From: CAWHJB01 sp963698715
GTDB taxonomy: Bacteria > Chloroflexota > Anaerolineae > Anaerolineales > UBA4823
Assembly (NCBI GenBank): GCA_963698715.1
Contig: CAVORW010000006.1
Span: 1-64,000 of the forward strand
Length of the DNA stretch: 64,000 nt
Direction of reading: 5' to 3'
Every line of letters starts with the position of its first letter. Position 1 is the stretch's first letter. The translations under genes and the position numbers were made by a program. Below, one piece after another: positions 1-9,578 of the stretch. The notes beneath the pieces were generated by a model. That model was not told the DNA's origin. It did not search any database and saw only the letters and a program-made list of their open reading frames with translations.

Positions 1-518
1 GAGTTCACTTGCTCCCAAAACGCAGAATGATTTTTATACGGAAACCGCATATGCAATTGATGCAAAAAATAAATCCAGTAATTTAGATACTTACGAAAGT
101 CCAATGTGGCTATTCATCACAAATCCTGTACCACGAGTTCTTTGGCCTGATAAGCCTCGTCCAGAAGTGATTTGGTTTTATAGTTATTATCGTCGAGGAG
201 TAGATATTTGGAAGACTGGAGGCAAATGCATTGCCCTCAGTTGTCGGTCAATATTATATTATCCTAGGAAGCTTAGGTGTCGTCTGGGGTGGGATTTTGT
301 TTGGAATAATCGTCGGATGGCTGGGAAAAATATTAAATAATAGCCAATCAGTTGAAGCAACGATGTTTTCTCTATCAGGAATGGCATATATATTTGTTTC
401 CTTCCGATATTTTGGGCCAGGGTTTCATTACTCGACCATTATATTAGGTCTTCTAATATTATTCTACTATGGTCTAAATAAAAGAAATAGGGGAACCCGA
501 ACAACCTTAGGTCAATAA
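1..518 (+). pseudogene. O-antigen polymerase-like membrane protein, 5'-truncated by the window and frameshifted
   Basis: The reading frame is open from base 2. It carries the motif NPVPRVLWPDKP, typical of the loop before the last helices of O-antigen/oligosaccharide repeat-unit polymerases (Wzy-like). Translation runs into noise after ..DIWKTGGK. If one A of the AAA at 224-226 is dropped, the frame continues as GGNALPSVVGQYYI and then through two or three hydrophobic helices to the stop at 516-518. So a single-base insertion splits the gene. The family polymerises lipid-linked repeat units at the membrane. The start lies left of the window, so total length is unknown. The identification rests on the motif and hydrophobicity. 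The lesion could be true decay, as in the next four genes, or a sequencing error. Confidence 0.6.
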
Positions 519-574
519 CAATTATCAAAAAAATAATTTTGCGCTAACAAAATCGATTATTCAAGAACATTGAA

Positions 575-1731
575 ATGAAAATAGGAATTAATTTATTGCC
601 CTACAGTTTTGGTAAACATGGAGGAGCCGAAGTCTATATTCGCAATTTAATCCGCGCACTTTCAGAACTGGACGACAATAACCATCAATTTGTTCTTTTC
701 GTGACACCTAGGGGGAAAGGCCAATATCTTCCCGTTAATCCAAACCATTTCGAAGAGATTGTGTTACCAGAATGGAGTGCAATTAATAGGGTATTTCGGA
801 TTACTGCCGAGCAGTTTGTATTACCCGGTCTTCTCAATCGTACTAGTATCGATTGTCTTTTTTCGAATTACGCAGTGCCAATATTTTCTACAATACCTCA
901 GATTGTCAATGTTCACGATATGATCTACAAACGAATGCCAAAGACGATGGAAAAATCAAAAAGAATTTATTGGCAATTGATGATTTAACTCTCCATTAAA
1001 AAGAGCAAAAAGGTAATGACGGTTTCCCAAAGCTCGTATAATGATATCGTTGAATACTTCCCGTATGCTGCCCAGAAAATTGTTGTAAGTAAAGAAGGGG
1101 TTGATTATTCTTTGAGGGAATTTCGTGATGTAGACCCGGCGATTGTATATGATCAGTTTGATATAATTTCCCCGATGATTTTAAGTGCAGCGACGTTTGG
1201 TAAGCACAAGAATATGCCGAGATTGGTACGAGCATTTTCTAGAGTTCTAAAAGTATTTCCAGATTATAAGCTAAGTTTAACTGGTGGTGCTAACACCAAA
1301 GATGCAACAATAGAAAGAGAATATCTGGATAGGCTGGTGAAGAGGTTGGATATCCAAGAATCAGTTTTGTTCACTGGATATATCTCTACTCAGCTTTTAG
1401 CAGCGTTTTATCGATCTGCATCAATTTATGTCATGCCCTCCCTTTATGAAGGTTTTGGATTATCAGTTTTGGAAGCTCAGTATTTCGAGGTTCCTGTGGT
1501 TTGCTCGAACATCCCTTCTTTAGTAGAAGTTGGAGGTCGTGGCGTGTTTCATGTAAATCCATTGGACGAATTTGATATTGCTCAAGGTATTATATATTTG
1601 TTGTCAAACCCGATCAAACGAAATCAGTTGATAACTTTGGGTAAGGATAATTTGAAGAAATATGACTGGGAGCGTTAGCTGCTTCCGAATTTCTTAGTAT
1701 TTGTGACAAGGTTTGTAAACAAATAGAATAA
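575..1731 (+). pseudogene. GT4-type (group 1) glycosyltransferase, broken by an in-frame stop and a 3' frameshift
   Basis: It begins MKIGINLLPYSFGKHGGAEV, a typical GT-B N-terminus with an acceptor-side glycine loop. The C-terminal half has the donor-site signature YVMPSLYEGFGLSVLEAQ. The frame is interrupted by TAA at 986-988, where relatives carry a Ser or Leu codon (..YWQLMI-stop-LSIKKSKK..VMTVSQS). The same frame resumes directly and covers the donor domain. At 1676-1678 a second stop appears in DWER. One missing base there restores AASEFLSICDKVC and a stop at 1729-1731. The full protein would be about 385 residues, normal for GT4 enzymes that add a sugar from a nucleotide donor to a lipid-linked glycan. 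It follows the polymerase remnant by 56 bases, as in polysaccharide operons. Confidence 0.75.
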
Positions 1732-2039
1732 TATTTTAAAGCAGAAAAGAAAAGAAGGTAATCCCCTTAGGCTATAGAAACAACGATGGTGCCTAAGCTC
1801 AAGTTCGTACCTGAATTGTAGTAAACAAATTATTGTTAGTGTGTCTTAAGCGTCCAATAACTCAAAAAATCTTCTTCTAATTCGAAAATTATTCCCATCA
1901 GTGGACGATGCCATATTTCTAAATGTTGCTTCATCCAATAAGATGACATCGATTGTGGCGGATACTCTTCTTGCATCAGCGGTTAAATTAAAAAAACCCA
2001 TCTTGGATAAAATATTATAACGAGGCGAACAATGTACCT
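1732..2039. other. AT-rich stretch without a recognisable gene
   Basis: No open frame longer than a few dozen codons is convincing here. A short plus-strand segment at about 1900-2020 reads as protein-like sequence (SVDDAIFLNVASSNKM..) and ends in TAA. It may be a worn remnant of another polysaccharide gene, but it was not recognised. Confidence 0.4.
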
Positions 2040-2757
2040 CTTGGGCGTTGTCGGAATTGGACCGAATTGGCGAGCTGTTTTATCAAGACACAATCGACGC
2101 TGTTCTGCTAGAAAATGGCGCTCTGGCACGCTTTTCAAACTACGCTCCGGGGCTTTTCAATTTCGGGTGATTTTGAGTACTGTAATAAAATTTTCTGACT
2201 TAGGAAAAGTTCATGATATATTAATTTCCCAGGGCTATGTTCCTAAAATCCACAAGTGGTGACTCCCATTATCTAACAAACGCAGCCCGTAAATCCGGAC
2301 GAATTGAGACAGCACAAATTTAGCAACTGATGAAGAGCTCAGGGTAAACATACAATGGGTGTTAGTCGCCAGACGCTGGTTCAAATCCATCAATTCAAAG
2401 ATTTATTCCGATCTGCTTGCAGAGGGCATGCGCGTAGACGGGTCGAAGTTTAAAATATTAAATAATGAAGATTTTCTGCTGCAGTTATGTTTGCATAATG
2501 CGGCTCACGCGTATGTTCGTCCTCCAGGAATTCGGCTATACCTCGATATCGATTGGTATCTTCAGAACTTTGATGTGAACTGGGAGCGATTTTTGGGAAA
2601 AGTAGTGCACTGGCGGGTAAAGGCAAAAGCTTATTGGTCGTTAGCGATCACTAAAGAGTTATTCCAATCAGATATACCTGAAAGAATTCTGAGAAATCAA
2701 ACCATATCAATGGAACCAAATTATAGTGAAAAAGATACTCCAAAACAGAGGATTTGA
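2040..2757 (+). pseudogene. Remnant of a nucleotidyltransferase-family protein (NTP_transf_5-like)
   Basis: Two pieces in different frames resemble the uncharacterised nucleotidyltransferase family often found in polysaccharide loci. The first (about 2170-2262) contains SDLGKVHDILISQGYVP, like the segment after the DIDLLV motif. The second (about 2320-2757) contains EDFLLQLCLHNAAHAY and LYLDIDWYLQNFDVNW, matching the helical C-terminal half. The catalytic DxD region is not readable and several stops lie between the pieces, so no full product can be made. The family match is from memory of its conserved helical motifs, so confidence is moderate. Confidence 0.45.
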
Positions 2758-2936
2758 GAGATTGGGGTGACGGGATATGCACCGTCTGGAATTTTGATTA
2801 ACGATTTTGCTTTACGACAACCCGATGGATTTTTTTGAGAGCTTAATTTATTCCAAAGTAATTAAACTTAAAAGTATACAACTTCCAAGATTGCAGTCTG
2901 TTCGAATTGTCACGGATTATATATTAGCCCAATAAA

Positions 2937-4121
2937 TTGAAAAACACTATTGATGTTCTCCTGACTTACGCCTGGTGCCGAACGGCTTACGTGGCATTAC
3001 GCAGCCTGAACCGGGATCGGCCTGCGGGTCGGGGTGGCTGACACCCGCCGCTTGGGCATGAGCCAGGCTTCACGCTTTAAAACTTGCGTCTTTACTTATG
3101 CTCCACCTCTACAGCAGCCGGAAGTCTTCCGTTAAAATACGTCGCCACACTGTTGGAACGTACAGGCGCACATTTTATTTTGCCTGGGTACTATGAAACC
3201 GAAATCCTGGCCCGTTTTCGCAGCCGGCTCCCGGCTGGTGTTATTTTACCAGTGGCTCCCGTTAAAAGCTCGAGCTGACGAACAACAAGGCCTGCATGAT
3301 CGAATATGTGGATCGTATCGGGCTGCCGGTTCCAGATCTAGTGGGTTGGCATACTCTCCCAGAATTGGAGCGTTTGCTTCGAAACACTACCAACCCCAAG
3401 GCGGTTAAATTGAGGAGAGGGGACAACAGCGCCAAGGGGGTGTTTTATCCTCGGTCAGCCGCCGAAACGATCCGGATGTGCGAGGAGCTGATAGAGCGCT
3501 ACCAATTATCCCCGGCAGCGCTACCCAATCGTTCAGGAGCGGGTGGCAGGGGGAGGGCCGGGGTGTTTCCTGTTTGTACTGGCAGTGAGCTGGCTGGCTT
3601 CATTTACACATCGCCGGCTGCGCGAAAAACTGCCAGCGGCAGCACCAGTACATTACGAGAATCCAGAATCAACCCTATCCTGGAAAAGATTGCGTATCGT
3701 TTGTTGGACGATCTGGACGGGCACGGGCTGGCGATGGTTGAATTTAAATATGACCCGGCTACTGGCAAGCCTGGTTTATTGAGGTCTACTCCAGATTGTG
3801 GGGCTCTATCCATCTGGCGGTAACTGCTGGGGTGGACTTCCCAATGCTCTATATTTAGCAGCAACCCAGGGGCCCGAAGCTGTCCACAGCCGCTCGGTTC
3901 ATCAGCGTGACGGACTTATCGCTCGTTGGATCATTGGAGAGGGGCATACCGCCGCCGCCGGAGAATTACGGTATGGCCGTTTTTCTTCGGCTTTCAAAGC
4001 CCTGTTTCCTGGGGGTGCCGATACGCTGGATGACTGGCGATGGGATGATCCTGCAGCATTTTTTGGACAGGCAGCTTATTACTTGGATGGTTTTTTAAGG
4101 TCGCGGCAGCCTGAATCCTGA
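2937..4121 (+). pseudogene. ATP-grasp ligase-like protein, many frameshifts
   Basis: From a possible TTG at 2937 the text reads as an ATP-grasp N-terminus (DVLLTYAWCRTAYVALRSLN). It then jumps frame near 3020 (RVGVADTRRLGMSQASRF) and back near 3130 (KYVATLLERTGAHFILPGYY). The ATP-binding segment (AVKLRRGDNSAKGVFYP, LAMVEFKYDPATGKPG) lies at 3296-3780. Near 3780 the frame shifts again into EVYSRLWGSIHLAVTAGVDF, equivalent to the Mg-binding EINPRxWGS motif of the family. The C-terminal segment (ARWIIGEGHTAAAGELRYG) is in yet another frame. At least four lesions in about 1.2 kb mean no functional enzyme. Relatives in surface-polysaccharide loci attach acidic or amino groups, but the substrate here is unknown. 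Confidence 0.65.
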
Positions 4122-4238
4122 GATTGATGGGATGCTGGGCTGATGCGGCATTATGGCTGGTATGATGATAAATAATCTGTTCGCGACCATTTGCATGCTG
4201 GCAGAAAACAGGTAAGGAACCAGTCAGGAGAAGGTAAT

Positions 4239-5374
4239 TTGGGTCTGGCAACACAATACGAGATTGAGTTTTCTAGATTTTTGGGAACTGAACAGAGGTC
4301 TTTTGCCTTTTGGAAAGGACGAGTCGCTCTGTATGCCATCTTGCGGGCGTCTGGGATCGGTCCTGGCGATGCAGGTGATCTTGCCGGGGTTTACCTGTGT
4401 TGTGGTTCCGAATGCGATCCGGCTGGCTGGTGCGCGGCCTATTTATGCAGATATCCCTGAAAACTCTTACAATATTGACCCAGCTGGCATTTTGCAGGTC
4501 ATTACATCTCGAACTAAAGCCATTATTGTTCAGCACACCTTCGGAATACCTGCCTGCCTCGATGAAATCACCTCGATCGCCAGAGAGCGAGATCTGTGGG
4601 TTGTGGAAGACTGCGCCCATGCCCTTGGATCCAGTTATGCAGGGAAACATGTGGGCTTATGGGGCGATGCGGCTTTTTTTAGTACACAATGGTCGAAGCC
4701 TTTTACCACCGGCTTGGGGCGTGGCTGTAACCACGGATCCTGCTCTAGCTCGTGGACTTGCACAATTGCAGGGGGAGCATCAACTTCCACCTGTATCTGC
4801 AAGGTTTAGAGACTTCGGTTTCAATACTGGCTATATCAACAATTCTTTTCGCCTCAAAGATTTTGGTTGGCCAAGGGTATTTTGAGGAGTTTGGGTAAGC
4901 ATGGCCTTTTTGTCGGTTCATCCAGCGTGGCTGAATTAGAGGGCCAGCTGCCTGTGGATCATGGCTGGGTGATGCCTACCGCACAACAGGAATACGGACT
5001 CCGCCAACTGAGTGAATTGCCGAGCTCAAATCGAATGGCGATGTCAGCTTGGAGAGTTCTATGACCAGCAACTGAACGAGGCGGGTTTGCCTCTGGCCAA
5101 ACGAACCGCTGAAGCTACTTTGCTGCGTTATCCAATTCTTGTACAAAACAAACAAGAATTGCTGGAGAAAGCCCGCCGGGATCGCATAGAACTTGGGTCG
5201 TGGTTCAAGTCCCCTCTACACCCGATAGAGCTTAAACAGCATAGAATATTTGATTATACAATTGGTCAGTGTCCAAATGCTGAACGTGTATCTCAGCAAA
5301 TTGTAAATTTGCCAATGCACAAGAAAATAAGCCTTGACGATGTCCGGTTGGTTACTAAATTTTTGGTGAATTAG
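4239..5374 (+). pseudogene. DegT/DnrJ/EryC1-family sugar aminotransferase, multiply frameshifted
   Basis: A TTG at 4239 follows AGGAG (4227-4231) closely. The pieces read in order as the PLP-dependent sugar aminotransferase fold: FAFWKGRVALYAILRASGIG, then VILPGFTCVVVPNAIRLAGA, then WVVEDCAHALGSSYAGK, then FFSTQWSKPFTTGLG with the PLP lysine. The C-terminal part is RIELGSWFKSPLHPIE and VNLPMHKKIS. At least four frame changes (near 4320, 4720, 4880 and 5010) break it. Members make amino sugars for glycans, which fits its neighbours. A second, intact DegT gene at 8421 may have taken over or may serve a different sugar. Confidence 0.75.
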
Positions 5375-5698
5375 GATGACTGATTGTAAGCTGATTAACG
5401 AGTTCCTCATTTCCTTGGAGAGTAATTGTCCGAGGTTGACAAAGATTAGCTAATAATCATCTCCCAACCTTGACCGACGCCCAATAACGAACGCTTTTCA
5501 ACCCCTTCGATTATATTGAATTCGGCTGGGATATTCGAACTTTTCAGTTGTTCTTCCAGCAGGAAATCCAGTGAACCATTGCTGGTTGATGCCCCGGCCC
5601 GGGTTTCTAGCACGTCAGCGATCGCCAGGTGTGTGCATTACCTTGCGTTCGGCCTCCTGAATGTTCGCCGTTATGGCTGGGCCTTGGGGTATGAAAAT
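5375..5698. other. Gene-free stretch between the decayed locus and the glycosidase gene
   Basis: No convincing coding sequence, tRNA or repeat was found. Base composition shifts here from the AT-rich decayed region to the more GC-rich intact region. Confidence 0.5.
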
Positions 5699-5727
5699 GC
5701 GAGCCGGAGCATCAGTCTCCGGCTCGC
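5699..5727 (-). terminator. Intrinsic terminator of the glycosidase gene
   Basis: GCGAGCCGGAG (5699-5709) and CTCCGGCTCGC (5717-5727) form a perfect 11-bp stem with a 7-base loop. On the minus strand the stem is followed by ATTTTC. It sits 34 bases past the stop of the gene at 5761-7188. Confidence 0.75.
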
Positions 5728-5760
5728 CAGTTAATCTAACTTTGCTGAGATGTATCTATT

Positions 5761-7188
5761 CTAGGGGCTCAGCACCACATAGACCGGGCGGTAATCTACA
5801 TAGAGCGACTGGCTTGTGCCCTGGTAGTTGCCCAGCGTATCGTAGATGCCCTGTGGGACTGCTGGCAAATTGATCGTCGAAGATTGGCCGAGCGTGGTCC
5901 ACAGCAGCCAGACCCGCTTGCCTGGGAAGCGCAGTTCGTAGCCACGCACGGTCGAGTTGAGGCTCAGATCGCTGATGCTGGTGGCGTCGCTCATCATCTG
6001 GTGGGCAAACTTGTAAGCGTCGTAGGCAGGATTGGCGGTTCCATCCGACTGCAGGAGCGAGGTATTGCGCCAGGTCGGGGTAACTGTATACCAGATATTG
6101 GCCTTCAGACCGGCCTTGATAGCATCGGCATAGGCTCTGGCAAGATAGTAGGCTTTGGTCAGTTCGAAGTTCGCATCGCAGCCCTCCGTGCACAGCAGGG
6201 CCACCTCAGTATTCATTAAGGGTTTGTGCCCGAAACCGTATTTGTTCAGCACACTGCGCAGAAAAGTGGCTTTATTTACTAGGACGGCGTGGTTGGCTTC
6301 ACTGGCGGCGAAGTTTATATTGCCAAAAGAGCCCAGCTGACTGTTGTAATAGTCATAGGCATGGAAGCTTACGGCATCGAAGTAATTGCCGCCGCCGTCC
6401 ACCAGCACACCTTCCAGGTATTTCGCCGGGGTGCAGTCCTTGGTTTGACCGTTGATGACCGGTGGATTGTTGGGATCGCAATCCAACAACAGGCCGCCTA
6501 ACAGCACCTGGGACTGCGAGTCGGCGGCTTTTACAGCTGGATAGACCTGTTTGATGACCTTGGCGTAGTAGCGTCCGCCATAGTAGCGGGTATCTGACGG
6601 ATCGCCCCAGCACCCGAATACAGTTGTCTGGGTGTTGACCGGAACATCCATCTCATTTTGGATTTCCCAATGTTTGATGTAGTAGGGCGCCTGGCTGTAG
6701 CGCGCAACGACATCCTTAACGAAATTGGCAAAAGCTGGAATATCCTCATCCTGAATTGGGCCGCAAACTGAACCTGGCACTTTTTGAGCCCAGGTAGGCG
6801 TCTCGCGAATGATAGCGATGACTTCCACGCCGTGCGAGTGCATATCCTTAACCATCGTTTCGAAGTTTGCCAGCGCTCCCCAATTGCGAACCCCTGGGCT
6901 GGGTTCGATATCGGCCCAACTAATCGCATTTAAGCGGGCCCAATACATACCGGCATTTTTCATATTCGCCAGCCCAGTGGATGTGCCCGCAAACTCAGCC
7001 CCGAAGATGGATTTATCGGGGAATGTCTGGGTAAGCAATGGCAGGTAGACGCTATGGGCTGCTTGAACTGACTGTGAGCTCGCCTCCGGGTCAGGTTGGC
7101 CCGTTGTCCCTGAAGACGATAGGGCTCGCCCGGGCAATAACAATCCAAGAAACGCCAGGATTAGGACAAATGATAAGTGTTTCTTCAT
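5761..7188 (-). CDS. Secreted clan GH-A-like glycoside hydrolase
   Basis: 475 residues. Residues 1-25 form a signal peptide (lysines, hydrophobic core, then ALSSS), followed by a Ser/Gln-rich spacer to about residue 58. The rest is a TIM-barrel glycosidase. WEIQNEMD places the acid/base glutamate at E179, MNTEVAL places the likely nucleophile at E328, and SFHAYDYYN and IWYTVTP are the usual strand-end motifs. The C-terminal 80 residues resemble a beta-sandwich cap. The pattern fits GH39/GH5-like enzymes of clan GH-A that cleave beta-linked glycans outside the cell. The exact family and substrate cannot be read from sequence alone. An AAGGA lies about 9 bases before the start. It is convergent with the decayed polysaccharide genes and divergent from the intact glycan genes at 7710. 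Confidence 0.75.
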   Translation of the reverse strand: MKKHLSFVLILAFLGLLLPGRALSSSGTTGQPDPEASSQSVQAAHSVYLPLLTQTFPDKSIFGAEFAGTSTGLANMKNAGMYWARLNAISWADIEPSPGVRNWGALANFETMVKDMHSHGVEVIAIIRETPTWAQKVPGSVCGPIQDEDIPAFANFVKDVVARYSQAPYYIKHWEIQNEMDVPVNTQTTVFGCWGDPSDTRYYGGRYYAKVIKQVYPAVKAADSQSQVLLGGLLLDCDPNNPPVINGQTKDCTPAKYLEGVLVDGGGNYFDAVSFHAYDYYNSQLGSFGNINFAASEANHAVLVNKATFLRSVLNKYGFGHKPLMNTEVALLCTEGCDANFELTKAYYLARAYADAIKAGLKANIWYTVTPTWRNTSLLQSDGTANPAYDAYKFAHQMMSDATSISDLSLNSTVRGYELRFPGKRVWLLWTTLGQSSTINLPAVPQGIYDTLGNYQGTSQSLYVDYRPVYVVLSP

Positions 7189-7709
7189 ACATAAAATCCT
7201 TATGTTTTCTTTACCATTTAAGCTGCAAAAAGTAATACAGTTTCTAAAAATGATTGCAGAATCGTAAATTTGTGCAAGTATTCATTGGAGTTTATATCAC
7301 ATACTGACTGGTATAGGCTTTACAGATTCGACATTTTGGGTTAAGGGTTACTTAAGGCTTTTGAAGGGCAGGATAATTTCCAGTGCCTGGTTCCATCTTC
7401 CATTCGACAGTCCACCATTGGTGTGATCAGCGCGCATCCCGTATTCACGTAATTCAGGTCTATGACTATCTCCTCAATATTCAGCTGCTGGCAGGTCGCA
7501 GCTATTTTACCATTGTAAATATCGTCAACCTTGTGGGCCTGAGTTCTAGGGTCTCATACCCGAGTTAGGATGGTAATATGTTACCTATCGCCGTAGACAA
7601 GTCCTGGAGATAGGTTGGCGGGTATATTTATGGGGCTGGTTTGTGACTGACGTAAGAATATATACAGGCTGCGGCGAATACTGAGATAAAATACGGTAAG
7701 GAGATTGCG
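7189..7709. other. Divergent intergenic region
   Basis: This 521-base gap separates the minus-strand glycosidase from the plus-strand sugar-nucleotide genes and must hold both promoters. No well-formed promoter pair could be fixed. Fragmentary hydrophobic reading frames at 7383-7568 show no recognisable family. Confidence 0.4.
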
Positions 7710-8417
7710 ATGAAAGCGGTGATTCTTGCAGGTGGTAAAGGAACACGCCTGGCGCCATATACCAAAATACTTCCAAAACCCCTGATGCCGATTGGTGATA
7801 TGCCAATTCTCGAAATACTGCTGCGCCAGATGAAGCGTTACGGGATCGAAGATGTCGTCCTGACAGTCGGGCACCTGGCCCATTTGATGGAGACCTTCTT
7901 TAAAAATGGCAGGCATCTTGGGCTTAATATCTCTTACAGTTATGAAGATCAACCGCTTGGTACTGCTGGCCCACTCTCCCTGGTGCAAGGACTGGATGAA
8001 ACATTTCTGGTTAGTAATGGAGACGTGCTGACGACTCTCAACTTGCAGGACCTTGTCCAGGCCCACCGCCAGTCCGGGGCTGCAGCTACAATTGCCACTC
8101 ATGCGCGCCAGGTGAAGATTGACCTGGGTGTTGTCCAGTTTGACGGGGGGCATCGAGTTACTGGATATATAGAAAAACCTTGCTATGATTTTTTCGTCAG
8201 CATGGGCGTTTATGTTTTTGAGCCGCGCGTGCTTGCTTATATTCCTGAGAACCAGTATCTGGATTTTCCAGATCTGGTGCTGACATTGATTGAAAATGGC
8301 GAAGTGGTCAACGGCTTTCCATTTGACGGCTACTGGCAGGATCTGGGCCGGCCGGATGATTACGAACAGGCTCTTAAAGACTTTGAAGCTCTGCGTCTTC
8401 AGATCCTGGGAGAGTGA
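7710..8417 (+). CDS. Sugar-phosphate nucleotidyltransferase
   Basis: 235 residues. The N-terminal Rossmann signature AVILAGGKGTRLAPYT binds the nucleotide, KPLMPIGDMPILE follows, LGTAGPLSL contacts the base, and VSNGDVLT carries the metal-binding aspartate. The enzyme joins a sugar 1-phosphate to an NTP. It has only the catalytic domain, without the C-terminal beta-helix of longer mannose-1-phosphate guanylyltransferases, so it resembles the short RmlA/HddC-like group. Sugar and base specificity are not visible. AAGGAG lies just before the ATG. The next gene, a sugar aminotransferase, starts 3 bases after its stop, which suggests one operon producing an activated (perhaps amino) sugar. Confidence 0.85.
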   Translation: MKAVILAGGKGTRLAPYTKILPKPLMPIGDMPILEILLRQMKRYGIEDVVLTVGHLAHLMETFFKNGRHLGLNISYSYEDQPLGTAGPLSLVQGLDETFLVSNGDVLTTLNLQDLVQAHRQSGAAATIATHARQVKIDLGVVQFDGGHRVTGYIEKPCYDFFVSMGVYVFEPRVLAYIPENQYLDFPDLVLTLIENGEVVNGFPFDGYWQDLGRPDDYEQALKDFEALRLQILGE

Positions 8418-8420
8418 CGG

Positions 8421-9578
8421 ATGGAACAGATCGATACGATTGCATGGCGCGTCCCGCTGGCTGACCTCGATTATGGTGAACCTGAAAAGCAGGCTGTCCT
8501 TGAGGTTCTCGACAGCCGCTGGTTAACGATGGGCGCGGTAACCCAGTCTTTTGAGAGCCAGTTTGCCAGCCTGGTTGGTATCCGGAAAGCCTTTGCAGTC
8601 TCGAACGCCACAGTCGCTTTACATCTGGCCTGCCTTTCCCTGGGGATTGGCCCAGGGGATGAGGTGATTTTGCCCTCCCTGACCTTTGTGGCCAGCGCTA
8701 ACGCCGTACTATATACCGGCGCGGAAGTCAGGTTTGTTGATATCAGTGGAGCGGCCGACTTAAACATCGATCCGGACAAGATCGAAGCGAGCATCACACC
8801 CAGAACCAAGGCCATCATGGTCGTTCATTATGGCGGCTATCCTTGTCAGATGGAAAAGATCTGCGCGATCGCCAAACGCCATGGCCTGGCAGTCATCGAG
8901 GATGCAGCCCATGCCCCGGGAGCGAGCTTAAATGGACGAGCGTTGGGCAGCTGGGGAGATACGGGTTGTTTTAGTTTCTTCTCCAATAAAAACCTTTCTA
9001 CTGGAGAAGGCGGTATGCTGGTGACGGATCGGGAAGATCTGGCCGAGAAGGTCGGGCTGCTGCGCTCGCATGGGATGACCAGCCTGACCTGGGATCGCCA
9101 TAAAGGTCACGCATACACCTACGACGTGGTTGAGCTGGGGTATAACTACCGGATCGATGAAATCCGTTCTGCATTAGGGCTGGTTCAATTGAAAAAGCTG
9201 GCTGCCAATAATGCCCGCCGCAAAGCAATTACTGAAAAATATTGGGACGAATTCTCACGGTTGAACGCGGCTTTGGAACTGCCATTTAGAACTACAGCCG
9301 GCGAACCTGCGTATCACATTTTCCCACTTTTGCTGCCGCCTGGTGGTAACCGCCAGGCCTTTATCGATCGGATGCGTTCGGCGGGCGTTCAAACCAGCAT
9401 CCATTATCCCCCGATCCATCAATTCACTTATTACCAGCAACGCTTCCCTGGGTTGCATCTACCTCAAACCGAGCAGGTTGCTGCCCGCGAAATTACTCTG
9501 CCGCTTTACCCAGGCATGAGCTCTGAACAAGTTGAAATTGTGATTGATGCAGTCGAGCAAGCCTTTGCGGCGCTTTAA
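8421..9578 (+). CDS. DegT/DnrJ/EryC1/StrS sugar aminotransferase
   Basis: 385 residues, full length. VSNATVALHLACLSLG is the PLP-phosphate cup, VIEDAAHAPGASLNG holds the aspartate that binds the PLP nitrogen, and SFFSNKNLSTGEGGM carries the PLP lysine. GYNYRIDEIRSALG and the C-terminal SIHYPPIHQFTYYQ and EITLPLYPGM are standard for the family. It transfers an amino group, usually from glutamate, to a nucleotide-linked keto sugar. It lies 3 bases after the nucleotidyltransferase and its end overlaps the next gene by about 32 bases, so the three are probably cotranscribed. The product sugar is unknown. Confidence 0.9.
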   Translation: MEQIDTIAWRVPLADLDYGEPEKQAVLEVLDSRWLTMGAVTQSFESQFASLVGIRKAFAVSNATVALHLACLSLGIGPGDEVILPSLTFVASANAVLYTGAEVRFVDISGAADLNIDPDKIEASITPRTKAIMVVHYGGYPCQMEKICAIAKRHGLAVIEDAAHAPGASLNGRALGSWGDTGCFSFFSNKNLSTGEGGMLVTDREDLAEKVGLLRSHGMTSLTWDRHKGHAYTYDVVELGYNYRIDEIRSALGLVQLKKLAANNARRKAITEKYWDEFSRLNAALELPFRTTAGEPAYHIFPLLLPPGGNRQAFIDRMRSAGVQTSIHYPPIHQFTYYQQRFPGLHLPQTEQVAAREITLPLYPGMSSEQVEIVIDAVEQAFAAL

